A stretch of 33,238 bases of DNA from Patescibacteria group bacterium. GTDB lineage: Bacteria > Patescibacteriota > Patescibacteriia > Magasanikbacterales > UBA922. How positions within the stretch are numbered: position 1 is the stretch's first letter; every line of letters begins with the position of its first letter. Position numbers and translations under genes: made by a program. This document shows, piece after piece, positions 7,377 through 14,913 of this stretch. The stretch spans positions 65,508 through 98,745 of the forward strand of contig JAHJIX010000022.1 in NCBI GenBank assembly GCA_018823045.1, given 5' to 3'. The notes under the pieces are model-generated. The model searched no databases. It had not been told where the DNA came from and worked only from the letters and a program-made list of their open reading frames with translations.

Positions 7377-9206
7377 ATGAAATTTGTTCAAAAACATTTT
7401 ACCCGCCATCATCTCTTTCATAAACCACATGCATGGTTTTTGGCATTACTCATCTCGCCTATTCATGCAGCAGAAATGCACTACAAAAAACGCTACCATT
7501 TATCATTTCGCCACGCAAAAAAACTTTTTGTCTTTGACATGATTCTTTTGCTCTCTACTGGTATCATTGCAGCCCTGACCCTCTTTTGGTTATTATATAA
7601 CCCAACGGTCACTGATCTTGTTTCTATGACACTTGAGCCATCACAAGATCGTATTCGCAGTGGAGACCATGTAACCTATACTATTTCTTATCATAATCAA
7701 AACGACATTACTCTCAATGACCCAATACTCTACGTCGAGCTTCCACAAGGATTTATTTTAGACACACCAGTAGCAGATAATTTCATAGAAGAACAACGTG
7801 CTTTTGATTTAGACGACCTTCCACCACAAACACAAAGAACCGTTTCATTTACCGGTTACTTTTTTGATCAACCAGATACAGATATTGATATATTTTTAAA
7901 ACTCAGCTACATCCAAGAAGGCAAAAAGAGAAGAGAAATGAAAACACATAGAACTATTAATATTTTACGTGAATCAACACTCGTGACAACACTTCATACT
8001 TCTTCTGATACACTCCTTGGTTTTGGTACGACTCCTCTTGAGATTCAATTATTTAATGATGGAACTATTCCACTAGAAGGCATTACACTACCACTTCAAA
8101 CAAACTCAAATCAATATAGCATTCAACCAACAGACACAACACTTAATGATGGGCATGTTTTTATTGATTCTCTTGCCCCAAACACTTCTACCACTATATC
8201 AAGTCTATTACACACAAACCTACCACATGGTATAAATACCTTTAACCTATCACTTACTCCAACAGTAACCGTCAATGAACAAGCTATTGCTCAAGAACCA
8301 GGAGTCTATGCTTTTACCGTTATTCATCCAGAAATTTACCCGACATTTACTTGGGAGAAAAATGCCATTGCACCAAATACCGAAACAAACTTGACTATTT
8401 CTCTACAAAATACCGGCGATGTCGCTTTATCAAATATTGTCATCAATATTCCTCTCCCAACAGATAAAGTAGCTCTTACAACATTTCGCACAAAAAACAC
8501 AGCACTCGTCTCAAATAATACCGCTATTCTCTCAGGAAAAACGCATGCAGGTCTTGTTACCCTTGCACCAGGAGAACAACGAGATATTGTACTCACAGTC
8601 CCAATCAACTATGCACCAGCAGGCATTCAACCAACACTCGTACTTAATCCAACAATGAGTGCACAAACAACAGGACAATCCAGTACATATAATCTAACAA
8701 CAGAAACAGAACCACTTCAAATAGGAACACAAGTCATTACGCATGGGATTCTTCGCTATTATACAGCCGAAGGTGATCAACTTGGACGCGGACCACTTCC
8801 ACCTCGAGTTGGGGAAGAAACAAAATATTGGGCAACCTTTGAATTCCAAAATACATCAAATGCTATTGGAGATCTTGTTTTTAAAGCAACACTCCCTCCA
8901 TATGTCACATGGACTGGCCGCACGAGTGTGAGCCATGGTAATGATTTAGTATATCATGCAGCAACACGACAAATTACTTGGACACATACACGTCTGGAAG
9001 CCCGAAGTACTGCTGGTATCTATATGGAACTTGGGCTTACTCCCACAGCAGCACAACAAGCGACAAGCCCTATCATAATTCAAAACATATCTCTTCAAGC
9101 AAAAGATTTACTCTTAGGAGAAACACTTACAAGAAGCATGCCAGCACTCAATATTACTCTTCCTCAAGACAAAAAAGGACAGTACAAAGGTGTGACTGTC
9201 GAGTAA
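7377..9206 (+). CDS. Membrane-anchored extracellular protein with DUF11/CARDB-like beta-sandwich repeats
   Basis: 609 aa. A His-rich basic N-terminal cytoplasmic region (1-50) is followed by one membrane span at about residues 53-74 (FDMILLLSTGIIAALTLFWLLY). The rest is an extracellular region of successive immunoglobulin-like beta-sandwiches. Recurrent phrases such as 'DHVTYTISYHNQNDITLNDPILYVELPQGF', 'TNLTISLQNTGDVALSNIVINIPLP' and 'FEFQNTSNAIGDLVFKATLPPYVTW' are typical of DUF11/CARDB-type repeats. No enzymatic motif or cysteine pattern is seen. The topology (short cytoplasmic head, single span, long outer rod) suggests a surface scaffold or adhesin. It has its own promoter and no clear terminator; the convergent glycosyltransferase gene ends only 12 nt away. 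Exact ligand unknown. Confidence 0.8.
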   Translation: MKFVQKHFTRHHLFHKPHAWFLALLISPIHAAEMHYKKRYHLSFRHAKKLFVFDMILLLSTGIIAALTLFWLLYNPTVTDLVSMTLEPSQDRIRSGDHVTYTISYHNQNDITLNDPILYVELPQGFILDTPVADNFIEEQRAFDLDDLPPQTQRTVSFTGYFFDQPDTDIDIFLKLSYIQEGKKRREMKTHRTINILRESTLVTTLHTSSDTLLGFGTTPLEIQLFNDGTIPLEGITLPLQTNSNQYSIQPTDTTLNDGHVFIDSLAPNTSTTISSLLHTNLPHGINTFNLSLTPTVTVNEQAIAQEPGVYAFTVIHPEIYPTFTWEKNAIAPNTETNLTISLQNTGDVALSNIVINIPLPTDKVALTTFRTKNTALVSNNTAILSGKTHAGLVTLAPGEQRDIVLTVPINYAPAGIQPTLVLNPTMSAQTTGQSSTYNLTTETEPLQIGTQVITHGILRYYTAEGDQLGRGPLPPRVGEETKYWATFEFQNTSNAIGDLVFKATLPPYVTWTGRTSVSHGNDLVYHAATRQITWTHTRLEARSTAGIYMELGLTPTAAQQATSPIIIQNISLQAKDLLLGETLTRSMPALNITLPQDKKGQYKGVTVE

Positions 9207-9217
9207 GTTACTGTCAT

Positions 9218-10285
9218 TTAACGAGCTTTTATCATCTGTTGTACCCGAGCAAGCGCTTGGGTACTTATTTTTTTTCGAAATAGTGGATCTGTTATATATT
9301 GCTCTACCGCATCAACAATTTCTTTTTCTTTTGTTCCGTCAACAAGCAGACCTGTTTCATTATGAATAACCGCCTCTTTGACTCCCCCACTATTTCCAGC
9401 AACAACAGGGAGACCCATAAGCGCCGCTTCTAAAAACACCAAACCAAATCCTTCTTCCTTTCCATCATGCGCTTGTGGTAAGAGGCAAAAGATATCAGCC
9501 ACAGACATATACAATGGAATGTCGCTCTGTGCAAGTGCACCCAAAAAACGTACTTTTTGGATAATACCAGCTTGCGTACACATATCAACATAAGCATTCT
9601 TTTTTCCTCCATCACCAATAATCATCCACACAAGTGATGGATGTTTTTTCATGAGCACAGCCATAGCAGAAATTAACTGCTCAAATCCTTTTCCTTCTAC
9701 TAAACGCGATACAGACAAGACAACAGTTTGACCATGCAAAGAAAGCCGAGCACGCAGTGCCTCTTGCTGTTGAATTACTATTTCTTTTGAAAAAACAGCA
9801 TCTGGTAATGGGTACACTACTGTTACAACCTCTTTTAACTGTGGCCATGCTTCTACTACACGATCTCTAAGTGATTGACTATTTACAACAATACGCTGTG
9901 CCGCTTGCAATACTACAGAAGTAAAACGCTTCTTTTTTGCATACGCAACATCAGTCCCATGTAAATAAACAGTATATGGAATCTTTTTTAATAAACAAAT
10001 AATGTAAGCCACATATCCCATAGGGAGCACATGATGCACTTCAATATGCTTAATATCTTCTTTTTTAATAATATCTAATGCAATATATACTGTTTTTAGC
10101 CATTTTGGCCAAAAAAAACGAAAAAATACCTGTCGTCTATATACTCGATCTTCCTTCCCAACATATGATATGTTTGGTGCCAAAACAATAATATCTTTTT
10201 GTGTATGCACTCGAGCAGCAACGTAGCTTGCAACTCCACCAATATTTGGAGGAAAATCAAGCGTAATTAATAAGGTTTTTGGCAT
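9218..10285 (-). CDS. Glycosyltransferase family 4-like (GT-B fold)
   Basis: 355 aa. The N-terminal acceptor domain starts MPKTLLITLDFPPNIGGVASYV, with the glycine-rich turn (IGGV) of GT4 enzymes. The C-terminal donor-binding domain contains VLSVSRLVEGKGFEQLI and the E-x7-E motif region EGFGLVFLEAALMGLPVVAGNSGGVKEAV, which binds the nucleotide-sugar. There is no signal peptide, so it acts at the cytoplasmic face, transferring a sugar to a lipid-linked or surface glycan. Donor and acceptor cannot be predicted. The ATG lies in AATATG with no Shine-Dalgarno. It is a single gene, convergent with the adhesin-like gene and divergent from the structured transcript at 10367. Confidence 0.92.
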   Translation of the reverse strand: MPKTLLITLDFPPNIGGVASYVAARVHTQKDIIVLAPNISYVGKEDRVYRRQVFFRFFWPKWLKTVYIALDIIKKEDIKHIEVHHVLPMGYVAYIICLLKKIPYTVYLHGTDVAYAKKKRFTSVVLQAAQRIVVNSQSLRDRVVEAWPQLKEVVTVVYPLPDAVFSKEIVIQQQEALRARLSLHGQTVVLSVSRLVEGKGFEQLISAMAVLMKKHPSLVWMIIGDGGKKNAYVDMCTQAGIIQKVRFLGALAQSDIPLYMSVADIFCLLPQAHDGKEEGFGLVFLEAALMGLPVVAGNSGGVKEAVIHNETGLLVDGTKEKEIVDAVEQYITDPLFRKKISTQALARVQQMIKAR

Positions 10286-10366
10286 ATTTAAGCTATTTTT
10301 TTATATAATTATATCAATATCATACGATATTTTACGCTATTTGTCTACCGCATAGGGGTCTCCCAC

Positions 10367-10395
10367 TTGACAAAATGCTCCAAATGATTTATGCT
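10367..10395 (+). promoter_or_regulatory. Strong sigma-70 promoter of the structured transcript
   Basis: TTGACA (10367-10372), 17-nt spacer, TATGCT (10390-10395). It shares ACTTGACAAAATGCTC exactly with the promoter at 6659. Confidence 0.75.
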
Positions 10396-10531
10396 GTTTT
10401 ATCTTAAATAGTTCTTTATACAAAAAAAAGTTTATCAGAGGAAATAATCGCTTAAAGAATACACTTAAGCTACTATTCCCCCTGGTAAACAATAACGGTA
10501 TAGATATAATCTTTCAGGGGGCTAGTAGATT

Positions 10532-10657
10532 ATGTCTATGGGAGTCAAAGAATGGGCAAACATTCAGACAACCAAAAAAGAGGGTGGAGAAAGCCTCCCC
10601 CTCCGAAAACCCCATTCGAAGAGTGGGTTTTCGGAGGGGGGCAGCCGAAGGGGATAA
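10532..10657 (+). CDS. Possible 41-aa small ORF inside the structured transcript
   Basis: ATG at 10532 to TAA at 10655-10657, beginning MSMGVKEWANIQTTKKEGGE. A purine-rich CAGGGGG lies 11 nt before the start and could act as a Shine-Dalgarno, though it also pairs in a helix. The peptide is polar, basic at the end, with no cysteines or membrane segment. The ORF reads through the 16-bp stem and stops in the loop of the alternative stem, so translation would change which fold forms. No homologue recognised; it may be only a chance ORF in an RNA gene. Confidence 0.35.
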   Translation: MSMGVKEWANIQTTKKEGGESLPLRKPHSKSGFSEGGSRRG

Positions 10658-10721
10658 CCACCCCAACGGCCCCCCCCTCATCCTCTCGCCGCTAACAGAT
10701 AATCACTGTTAGCGGCAACAA

Positions 10722-10759
10722 AACCCAGGCACTCTGTGAGCGCCTGGGTTCTTTTTTTT
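10722..10759 (+). terminator. Rho-independent terminator of the structured transcript
   Basis: AACCCAGGC/GCCTGGGTT hairpin (10722-10730 with 10742-10750) followed by CTTTTTTTT. Confidence 0.9.
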
Positions 10760-10775
10760 ATATAAACAAATTTTC

Positions 10776-11579
10776 TTACCAAACATCAGCAATACGCGCT
10801 CGTTGTTTTGTTTTAAGCAAAGACATGTATTGATCAATAAAACTATACGAAAATATGACGTAACCAAAAATCCAAAACAAATCAATATAAATATACGGAC
10901 GTAATGCTTCTTCATATGGAGTATTATATATCCCAAAGAAGATATCTGCCAATAAGAAAAAAACAAAAGCAATCACAATGCCCCGCCAAAATCGAGCAAA
11001 TTTTCCTCCTTTATACATAAATACTCCTACACCTGCAATAATCGCAGCAACAATCAATACCAAATCACCCACACCATAACTCATCGCCATAATATTTTCT
11101 AAAAAAGAAGAGTCCATATCATAAGCACCATAAATGCCAAAGTATGAGACTAAGACAATGGCCAATAATACAATAACTTTATATGGCCAAGCAACAAATG
11201 CTCTTAACTGTTTTGTGGTAATATCAAGTAAGCGAAACTTTTTTAATAATGCCATCAATAATAACGGATATCCTAAAAGAAAAAACACGTCGGCAGAAGA
11301 AGGAAATGGATCAACCGCAAGATATTGCTCAAACATATACCAAATGGTTTCACCGAGTGTCCAACAAACAAGACCTGCAGTAAACAATAATAAAATTTGA
11401 CCATTTTTATTTTTCACCCCATACATACGCGCCAACATAAATCCAGAAACAATTGCTAACACAGGAAAAAACAAATATGCTGTTGAGCGAACGATAGAAT
11501 CAATATCTGCAATATACGACCATACAATTAACAAAAAAAGTATACTCATAGGTGCAACAATATACCCATTTATTCTCAT
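10776..11579 (-). CDS. Polytopic membrane protein of unknown function
   Basis: 267 aa from the ATG at 11577-11579 (MRINGYIVAPMS). The track's TTG start would overlap the upstream small gene. About eight hydrophobic spans are visible, e.g. SILFLLIVWSYIA, AYLFFPVLAIVSGFMLA, ILLLFTAGLVCWTLGE, VFFLLGYPLLLMALL, IVLLAIVLVSYFGIYGA and VFFLLADIFFGIY. Conserved-looking polar residues sit in 'WTLGETIWY' and 'PFPSSADVFFLLGYP'. The latter resembles the 7-TM sensory input domains found in front of histidine kinases and GGDEF proteins, but no output domain follows. It might be a stand-alone sensor or transporter-like protein. It is preceded within 8 nt by the 66-aa gene and ends facing the terminator of the structured transcript. 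Confidence 0.75.
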   Translation of the reverse strand: MRINGYIVAPMSILFLLIVWSYIADIDSIVRSTAYLFFPVLAIVSGFMLARMYGVKNKNGQILLLFTAGLVCWTLGETIWYMFEQYLAVDPFPSSADVFFLLGYPLLLMALLKKFRLLDITTKQLRAFVAWPYKVIVLLAIVLVSYFGIYGAYDMDSSFLENIMAMSYGVGDLVLIVAAIIAGVGVFMYKGGKFARFWRGIVIAFVFFLLADIFFGIYNTPYEEALRPYIYIDLFWIFGYVIFSYSFIDQYMSLLKTKQRARIADVW

Positions 11580-11586
11580 ACGATTT

Positions 11587-11787
11587 TTATTTAATCCCAA
11601 ATTTATGTAATTGTTTTTTTGCAACTGTTTCTCCTAAATATTCCGTCAACAATTCAACAACTGACTCTCCAATTATTTCTGCTGGCTTATCTTCATAAAA
11701 ATTATTATATATTTTTGCCATGTCCTCCCCAAAGTAGATAGTAATAATATCTACGGCTTTACTCCTTATATTTCTCGTATTATTCAT
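11587..11787 (-). CDS. Conserved-looking 66-aa small protein
   Basis: 66 aa starting MNNTRNIRSKAVDIITIYFGE. It is soluble, with predicted helices and a repeated 'YFGEDMAK...YLGETVAKKQL' pattern: two copies of Y-(F/L)-G-E-x-(M/V)-A-K about 30 residues apart, suggesting an internal duplication. It ends 7 nt before the membrane-protein ATG, so the two are likely cotranscribed. No family recognised. Start context TTATG, no Shine-Dalgarno. Confidence 0.65.
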   Translation of the reverse strand: MNNTRNIRSKAVDIITIYFGEDMAKIYNNFYEDKPAEIIGESVVELLTEYLGETVAKKQLHKFGIK

Positions 11788-11875
11788 AACAAATATTTAT
11801 ATAATCATCTCTATTATAACACAAGTATTTTTATCTGCATATATTAAAAAACAAATAACCCCTCCTATCTGTTTT

Positions 11876-13573
11876 TTATTTTGTCACTCGTATCAACTGA
11901 CCTAACTCTGCCCCACAAGCCATGACTGTAATCTTTCTGTGATTATGCTCTCGCTTTATTGCATAATACGTTCTCTCATCAGTACCTTCTTTAGGATCAA
12001 TAGGCATAATTGGTACATAATTTGCCAAGTCGGCAACAATATCAATACACGCGGCTTCAGTTACAAATGATTCTTCTGATTGTTCTGTTTGCCAAATTTG
12101 ATAATCATACAATCGGAAAAAAAATCCTGCATTATGTGCTGTAGAAAAACGAATTCGCGATTGCGTTACTACTTGCTCAGCAAAGACAACTTCCACCCAC
12201 GAACGATCATCAAAATCTCCTTGATATGCATCAATCCAATTTCCATCAACAAAAATATCTACATCAACATGAGCGACTTCTGCATTATTGAGGGCATAAA
12301 AACGCAACTTATCATAATTAACCGGAGCATGATTAAAATAAATGAAATCACTCCACTGAGCTCCTCCTATTGGGCGATACCACCGTGTATATGATACCAA
12401 ATTTGCATCGTACCCATTCAATTGAGTTTCCCAACCATTACCACTTGAACTTTGTGGAATAACCCACGCAGCTCCCTGGGTTGCCGTTCGGAGTGTCTGG
12501 TCACCACAACGAACAGTGCTCGTACTGTTTCTAATCTCCATCGTATAATGATAATCAGTATTTCCATTTAAATTGTTCACTAACTCTTGCATAGTGTCTC
12601 CCGTGCTTTGATTTCCTGTCCACGCAGTGCTCCCACCATACTGATTTGTTTCTCCATATAAAAAACGATATTCTACAGGCTCTCCCCCGTCATCAGCTAC
12701 TGCACCATGTAAAATTGCAGAACTTTCACCAACATAGGTTGTTTGCACTTGCCCACATACAGGTGCAACTATCTCATTTGCTGTTTGATATACTTCTAAC
12801 TCATATAGCCAATAAATAAAATTAGCAACTTTATAATTCCACCGAAAACGTACTTGCTCTACACTTCCTTTTGCATATCCAATTTCAACCCAATCAACAT
12901 TCCATGTTGCTTCATCTCCCCCTTGAAATACATCTACCCATACACCATCTCTAAATACATCTACATCAACTTCCGCAATATCTGCATCTGTATAATCTGC
13001 CAAAATACGCAAACGATCTGAAATGGTTGGTTGATCAAGGGTTAACACAATATACTCTCCCCATCCGACAATAAGAGATTCATCACTTGCATAAAGACCC
13101 CAATCACCATCATATGCTCGTGCTTCATTAATCCATTTATTCCCAGGATCTTGAAAACCTGTTGGAGATACCCAACCAGAAAAAGGCGCAGCATATGCAA
13201 CATCTATTTGAAAAAATCCTTTAACAGCTTCAGCAAACTTTGTTGTATCAAATAGCCACGGTTTTTGTTCATCAATATTAATCGTTGCAATAGCAGAAGC
13301 ATTACACACAACACTACAACCATTGGCAGCAGTTCCAATCATTCGTAAACTTCCATCAATTTGAGGAAACCCTCCGCCTTCGTCAATTGTATATAATTTT
13401 ACAGCAGTTGCAATTGCTTCAGCATGAGACCAACGCTCTGCATTGCGACTTTCTGCAAATCGCTGCTCAGGTTTAAGTGCCACAAAAGCAACGAAAACAA
13501 CAATTGCCAAAATAAAAATAACAATCATCATTTCAATGAGTGTAAACCCTCTTTTATTTATAATAAATACCAT
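11876..13573 (-). CDS. Giant pseudopilin-like protein with fibronectin/discoidin-like domains
   Basis: 565 aa from the ATG at 13571-13573; the track start is a TTG three codons upstream. The N-terminus is a textbook type IV prepilin: a short basic leader NKRG, then FTLIEMMIVIFILAIVVFVAFVAL with Glu at +5 of the mature protein, processed by a prepilin peptidase. Residues ~45-75 form the usual amphipathic helix. Where a normal pseudopilin ends at about 150-200 aa, this one continues. There are two similar domains containing 'DRLRILADYTDADIAEVDVDVFRDGVWVDVFQG' (~190-260) and 'DKLRFYALNNAEVAHVDVDIFVDGNWIDAYQG' (~420-490), resembling discoidin-type beta-sandwiches. Between them is a fibronectin-III-like segment (~270-360, 'SSAILHGAVADDGGEPVEYRFLYG'). 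It is probably incorporated in or capping a type IV pilus-like filament and binding an external ligand. Ligand unknown. Confidence 0.88.
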   Translation of the reverse strand: MVFIINKRGFTLIEMMIVIFILAIVVFVAFVALKPEQRFAESRNAERWSHAEAIATAVKLYTIDEGGGFPQIDGSLRMIGTAANGCSVVCNASAIATINIDEQKPWLFDTTKFAEAVKGFFQIDVAYAAPFSGWVSPTGFQDPGNKWINEARAYDGDWGLYASDESLIVGWGEYIVLTLDQPTISDRLRILADYTDADIAEVDVDVFRDGVWVDVFQGGDEATWNVDWVEIGYAKGSVEQVRFRWNYKVANFIYWLYELEVYQTANEIVAPVCGQVQTTYVGESSAILHGAVADDGGEPVEYRFLYGETNQYGGSTAWTGNQSTGDTMQELVNNLNGNTDYHYTMEIRNSTSTVRCGDQTLRTATQGAAWVIPQSSSGNGWETQLNGYDANLVSYTRWYRPIGGAQWSDFIYFNHAPVNYDKLRFYALNNAEVAHVDVDIFVDGNWIDAYQGDFDDRSWVEVVFAEQVVTQSRIRFSTAHNAGFFFRLYDYQIWQTEQSEESFVTEAACIDIVADLANYVPIMPIDPKEGTDERTYYAIKREHNHRKITVMACGAELGQLIRVTK

Positions 13574-13626
13574 GTGAAGCAAATGACAGACTAACTGTAT
13601 ATTAGTATATCATATTTTTACACAAC

Positions 13627-13651
13627 AAAGAACGATATTTTATCGCTCTTT
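13627..13651. terminator. Hairpin at the end of rlmN
   Basis: AAAGAACGATA (13627-13637) pairs with TATCGCTCTTT (13641-13651) with one mismatch. It lies about 20 nt past the rlmN stop; U-tracts are present on both strands but better on the plus strand. Confidence 0.5.
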
Positions 13652-13670
13652 TTATAAATTCTATTCTATT

Positions 13671-14687
13671 TTATGCTTTTTTATTTCTCTTTGTTGCAAG
13701 TTGTCCACAGGCAGCATTGATATCACTACCAAATGCATGACGTTGTGTCACATGCACTCCTGATCGTTGAAGTATCCGTTTAAACTGTTCAATCTTTTCT
13801 GCTTTTGATGGTTTAAATACCCCTGTTGGATTATAACGAATCAAATTTACCATATACAACTTATCTTGCATAAGCTCTGCAAGCTCACGTGCATGCTCAG
13901 GAGCATCATTTATTCCATCAAGCATAATATATTCAAACATCACACGTCTTCCACATTTTTCTCGATAATGCTTCACACTATTCATGAGATCTTTAATACC
14001 ATATTTACGATTAATCGGCATAAGTTGACTACGAAGTACATCATTTGGGGCGTGTAAAGATATTGCTAAATTTACCTGTAATGGCTCATTACTTAAATAT
14101 TCAATACCATCAATAATACCACTTGTTGAAATAGACATATGTCGCGCACCAATACCAAACACATCTGTATTATTCAATAATCGAATCGTTTCCATTACCG
14201 CCTGATAATTCATCATTGGCTCCCCCATACCCATAAACACAATATTGGTGATGCGTTGATGTTTTGCTTTTTTTTCTTTTAAATACCTCGCAAACACAAG
14301 AACTTGCGCAACCATTTCTCCAACAGTCAAATTTCTTTCCATGCCAAGCATGCCCGTTGCACAAAATTTACAACCTAGAGAACAACCAACTTGAGAAGAA
14401 ATACAAGCGGTATTTCGGCCATCACTATGACGTAAAAGCACTGTTTCTACTTTTGCTCCATCTTCAAGCTCAATTAATGCTTTTAAAGCATCTGACTTTT
14501 TAGAATCAGCAAATTCTACAGAAATATCTAAAGAACAAGCTTCTTTTAAATCAGCTCGTGTTTCTTTTGGTAAAGTCGTATTTTCGCTCCAATCAGTAAT
14601 TAAATCTTGAAATACAGATTTATATGCTTGTTTCATACGAAATGCAGGTGCTTTTCCTAAAATATTGTTTAATTCTTCGATAATCAT
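13671..14687 (-). CDS. rlmN: Dual-specificity 23S rRNA/tRNA adenine C2-methyltransferase RlmN
   Basis: 338 aa, near the family's usual length. A radical-SAM enzyme that methylates C2 of A2503 in 23S rRNA and, in some bacteria, A37 of tRNAs. The [4Fe-4S] cluster motif is C102-x3-C106-x2-C109 in SSQVGCSLGCKFCATG. The VFMGMGEPMMNY segment and the SISTSG segment are the SAM-binding GEP and serine motifs. The C-terminal resolving/methyl-carrying cysteine is in FGSDINAACGQL. All key residues are present. It is monocistronic, preceded by CTTTTTATG, and divergent from the tRNA-Asn gene. Confidence 0.97.
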   Translation of the reverse strand: MIIEELNNILGKAPAFRMKQAYKSVFQDLITDWSENTTLPKETRADLKEACSLDISVEFADSKKSDALKALIELEDGAKVETVLLRHSDGRNTACISSQVGCSLGCKFCATGMLGMERNLTVGEMVAQVLVFARYLKEKKAKHQRITNIVFMGMGEPMMNYQAVMETIRLLNNTDVFGIGARHMSISTSGIIDGIEYLSNEPLQVNLAISLHAPNDVLRSQLMPINRKYGIKDLMNSVKHYREKCGRRVMFEYIMLDGINDAPEHARELAELMQDKLYMVNLIRYNPTGVFKPSKAEKIEQFKRILQRSGVHVTQRHAFGSDINAACGQLATKRNKKA

Positions 14688-14845
14688 AAAAAGAAATTAT
14701 ATGAATTATATTATAACACAGATATATCATATTGTCAATATAAAAATAGCTAAAATAAGCGATTCTTTTCTATGCATCTTCCTAGGAATACAAAAACACT
14801 TTTACACACAATGTTTAACCATCCACAAATACTTCGTAATTACGC

Positions 14846-14873
14846 TTGCATTTTTTTTTAGATACTGTATAAT
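14846..14873 (+). promoter_or_regulatory. Promoter of the intron-containing tRNA gene
   Basis: TTGCAT (14846-14851), 16-nt spacer, TATAAT (14868-14873), 40 nt before the mature tRNA 5' end. Confidence 0.7.
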
Positions 14874-14913
14874 AAAGCTGTTATATTTTTTAATATAACC
14901 ATACAATATACAT

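Larger units (their letters stand above)
10400..10759 (+). ncRNA. Candidate GC-rich structured RNA with competing stems
   Basis: About 360 nt between a consensus promoter and a terminator, much more GC-rich than its surroundings. Visible helices are: GCTTAA/TTAAGC (around 10450-10470); TACTA..CCCCCTG pairing with CAGGGGG.CTAGTA (around 10471-10528); a perfect 16-bp stem CCCCCTCCGAAAACCC/GGGTTTTCGGAGGGGG (10597-10612 with 10625-10640); and GCCGCTAACAG/CTGTTAGCGGC (10688-10698 with 10706-10716). The G-run 10636-10641 can instead pair with the C-run 10670-10677 around GGGG/CCCC (10650-10653 with 10661-10664), so two folds exclude each other. It does not match the signatures of RNase P RNA, tmRNA, 6S or SRP RNA that I know. 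It contains a 41-codon ORF and could be an mRNA, a regulatory RNA or both. Confidence 0.55.

Noticed and set aside
10400-10759. RNase P RNA, tmRNA, 6S RNA or SRP RNA
   Set aside because: None of their hallmark sequences (for example the P4 core of RNase P or a tRNA-like acceptor with T-loop of tmRNA) are visible.
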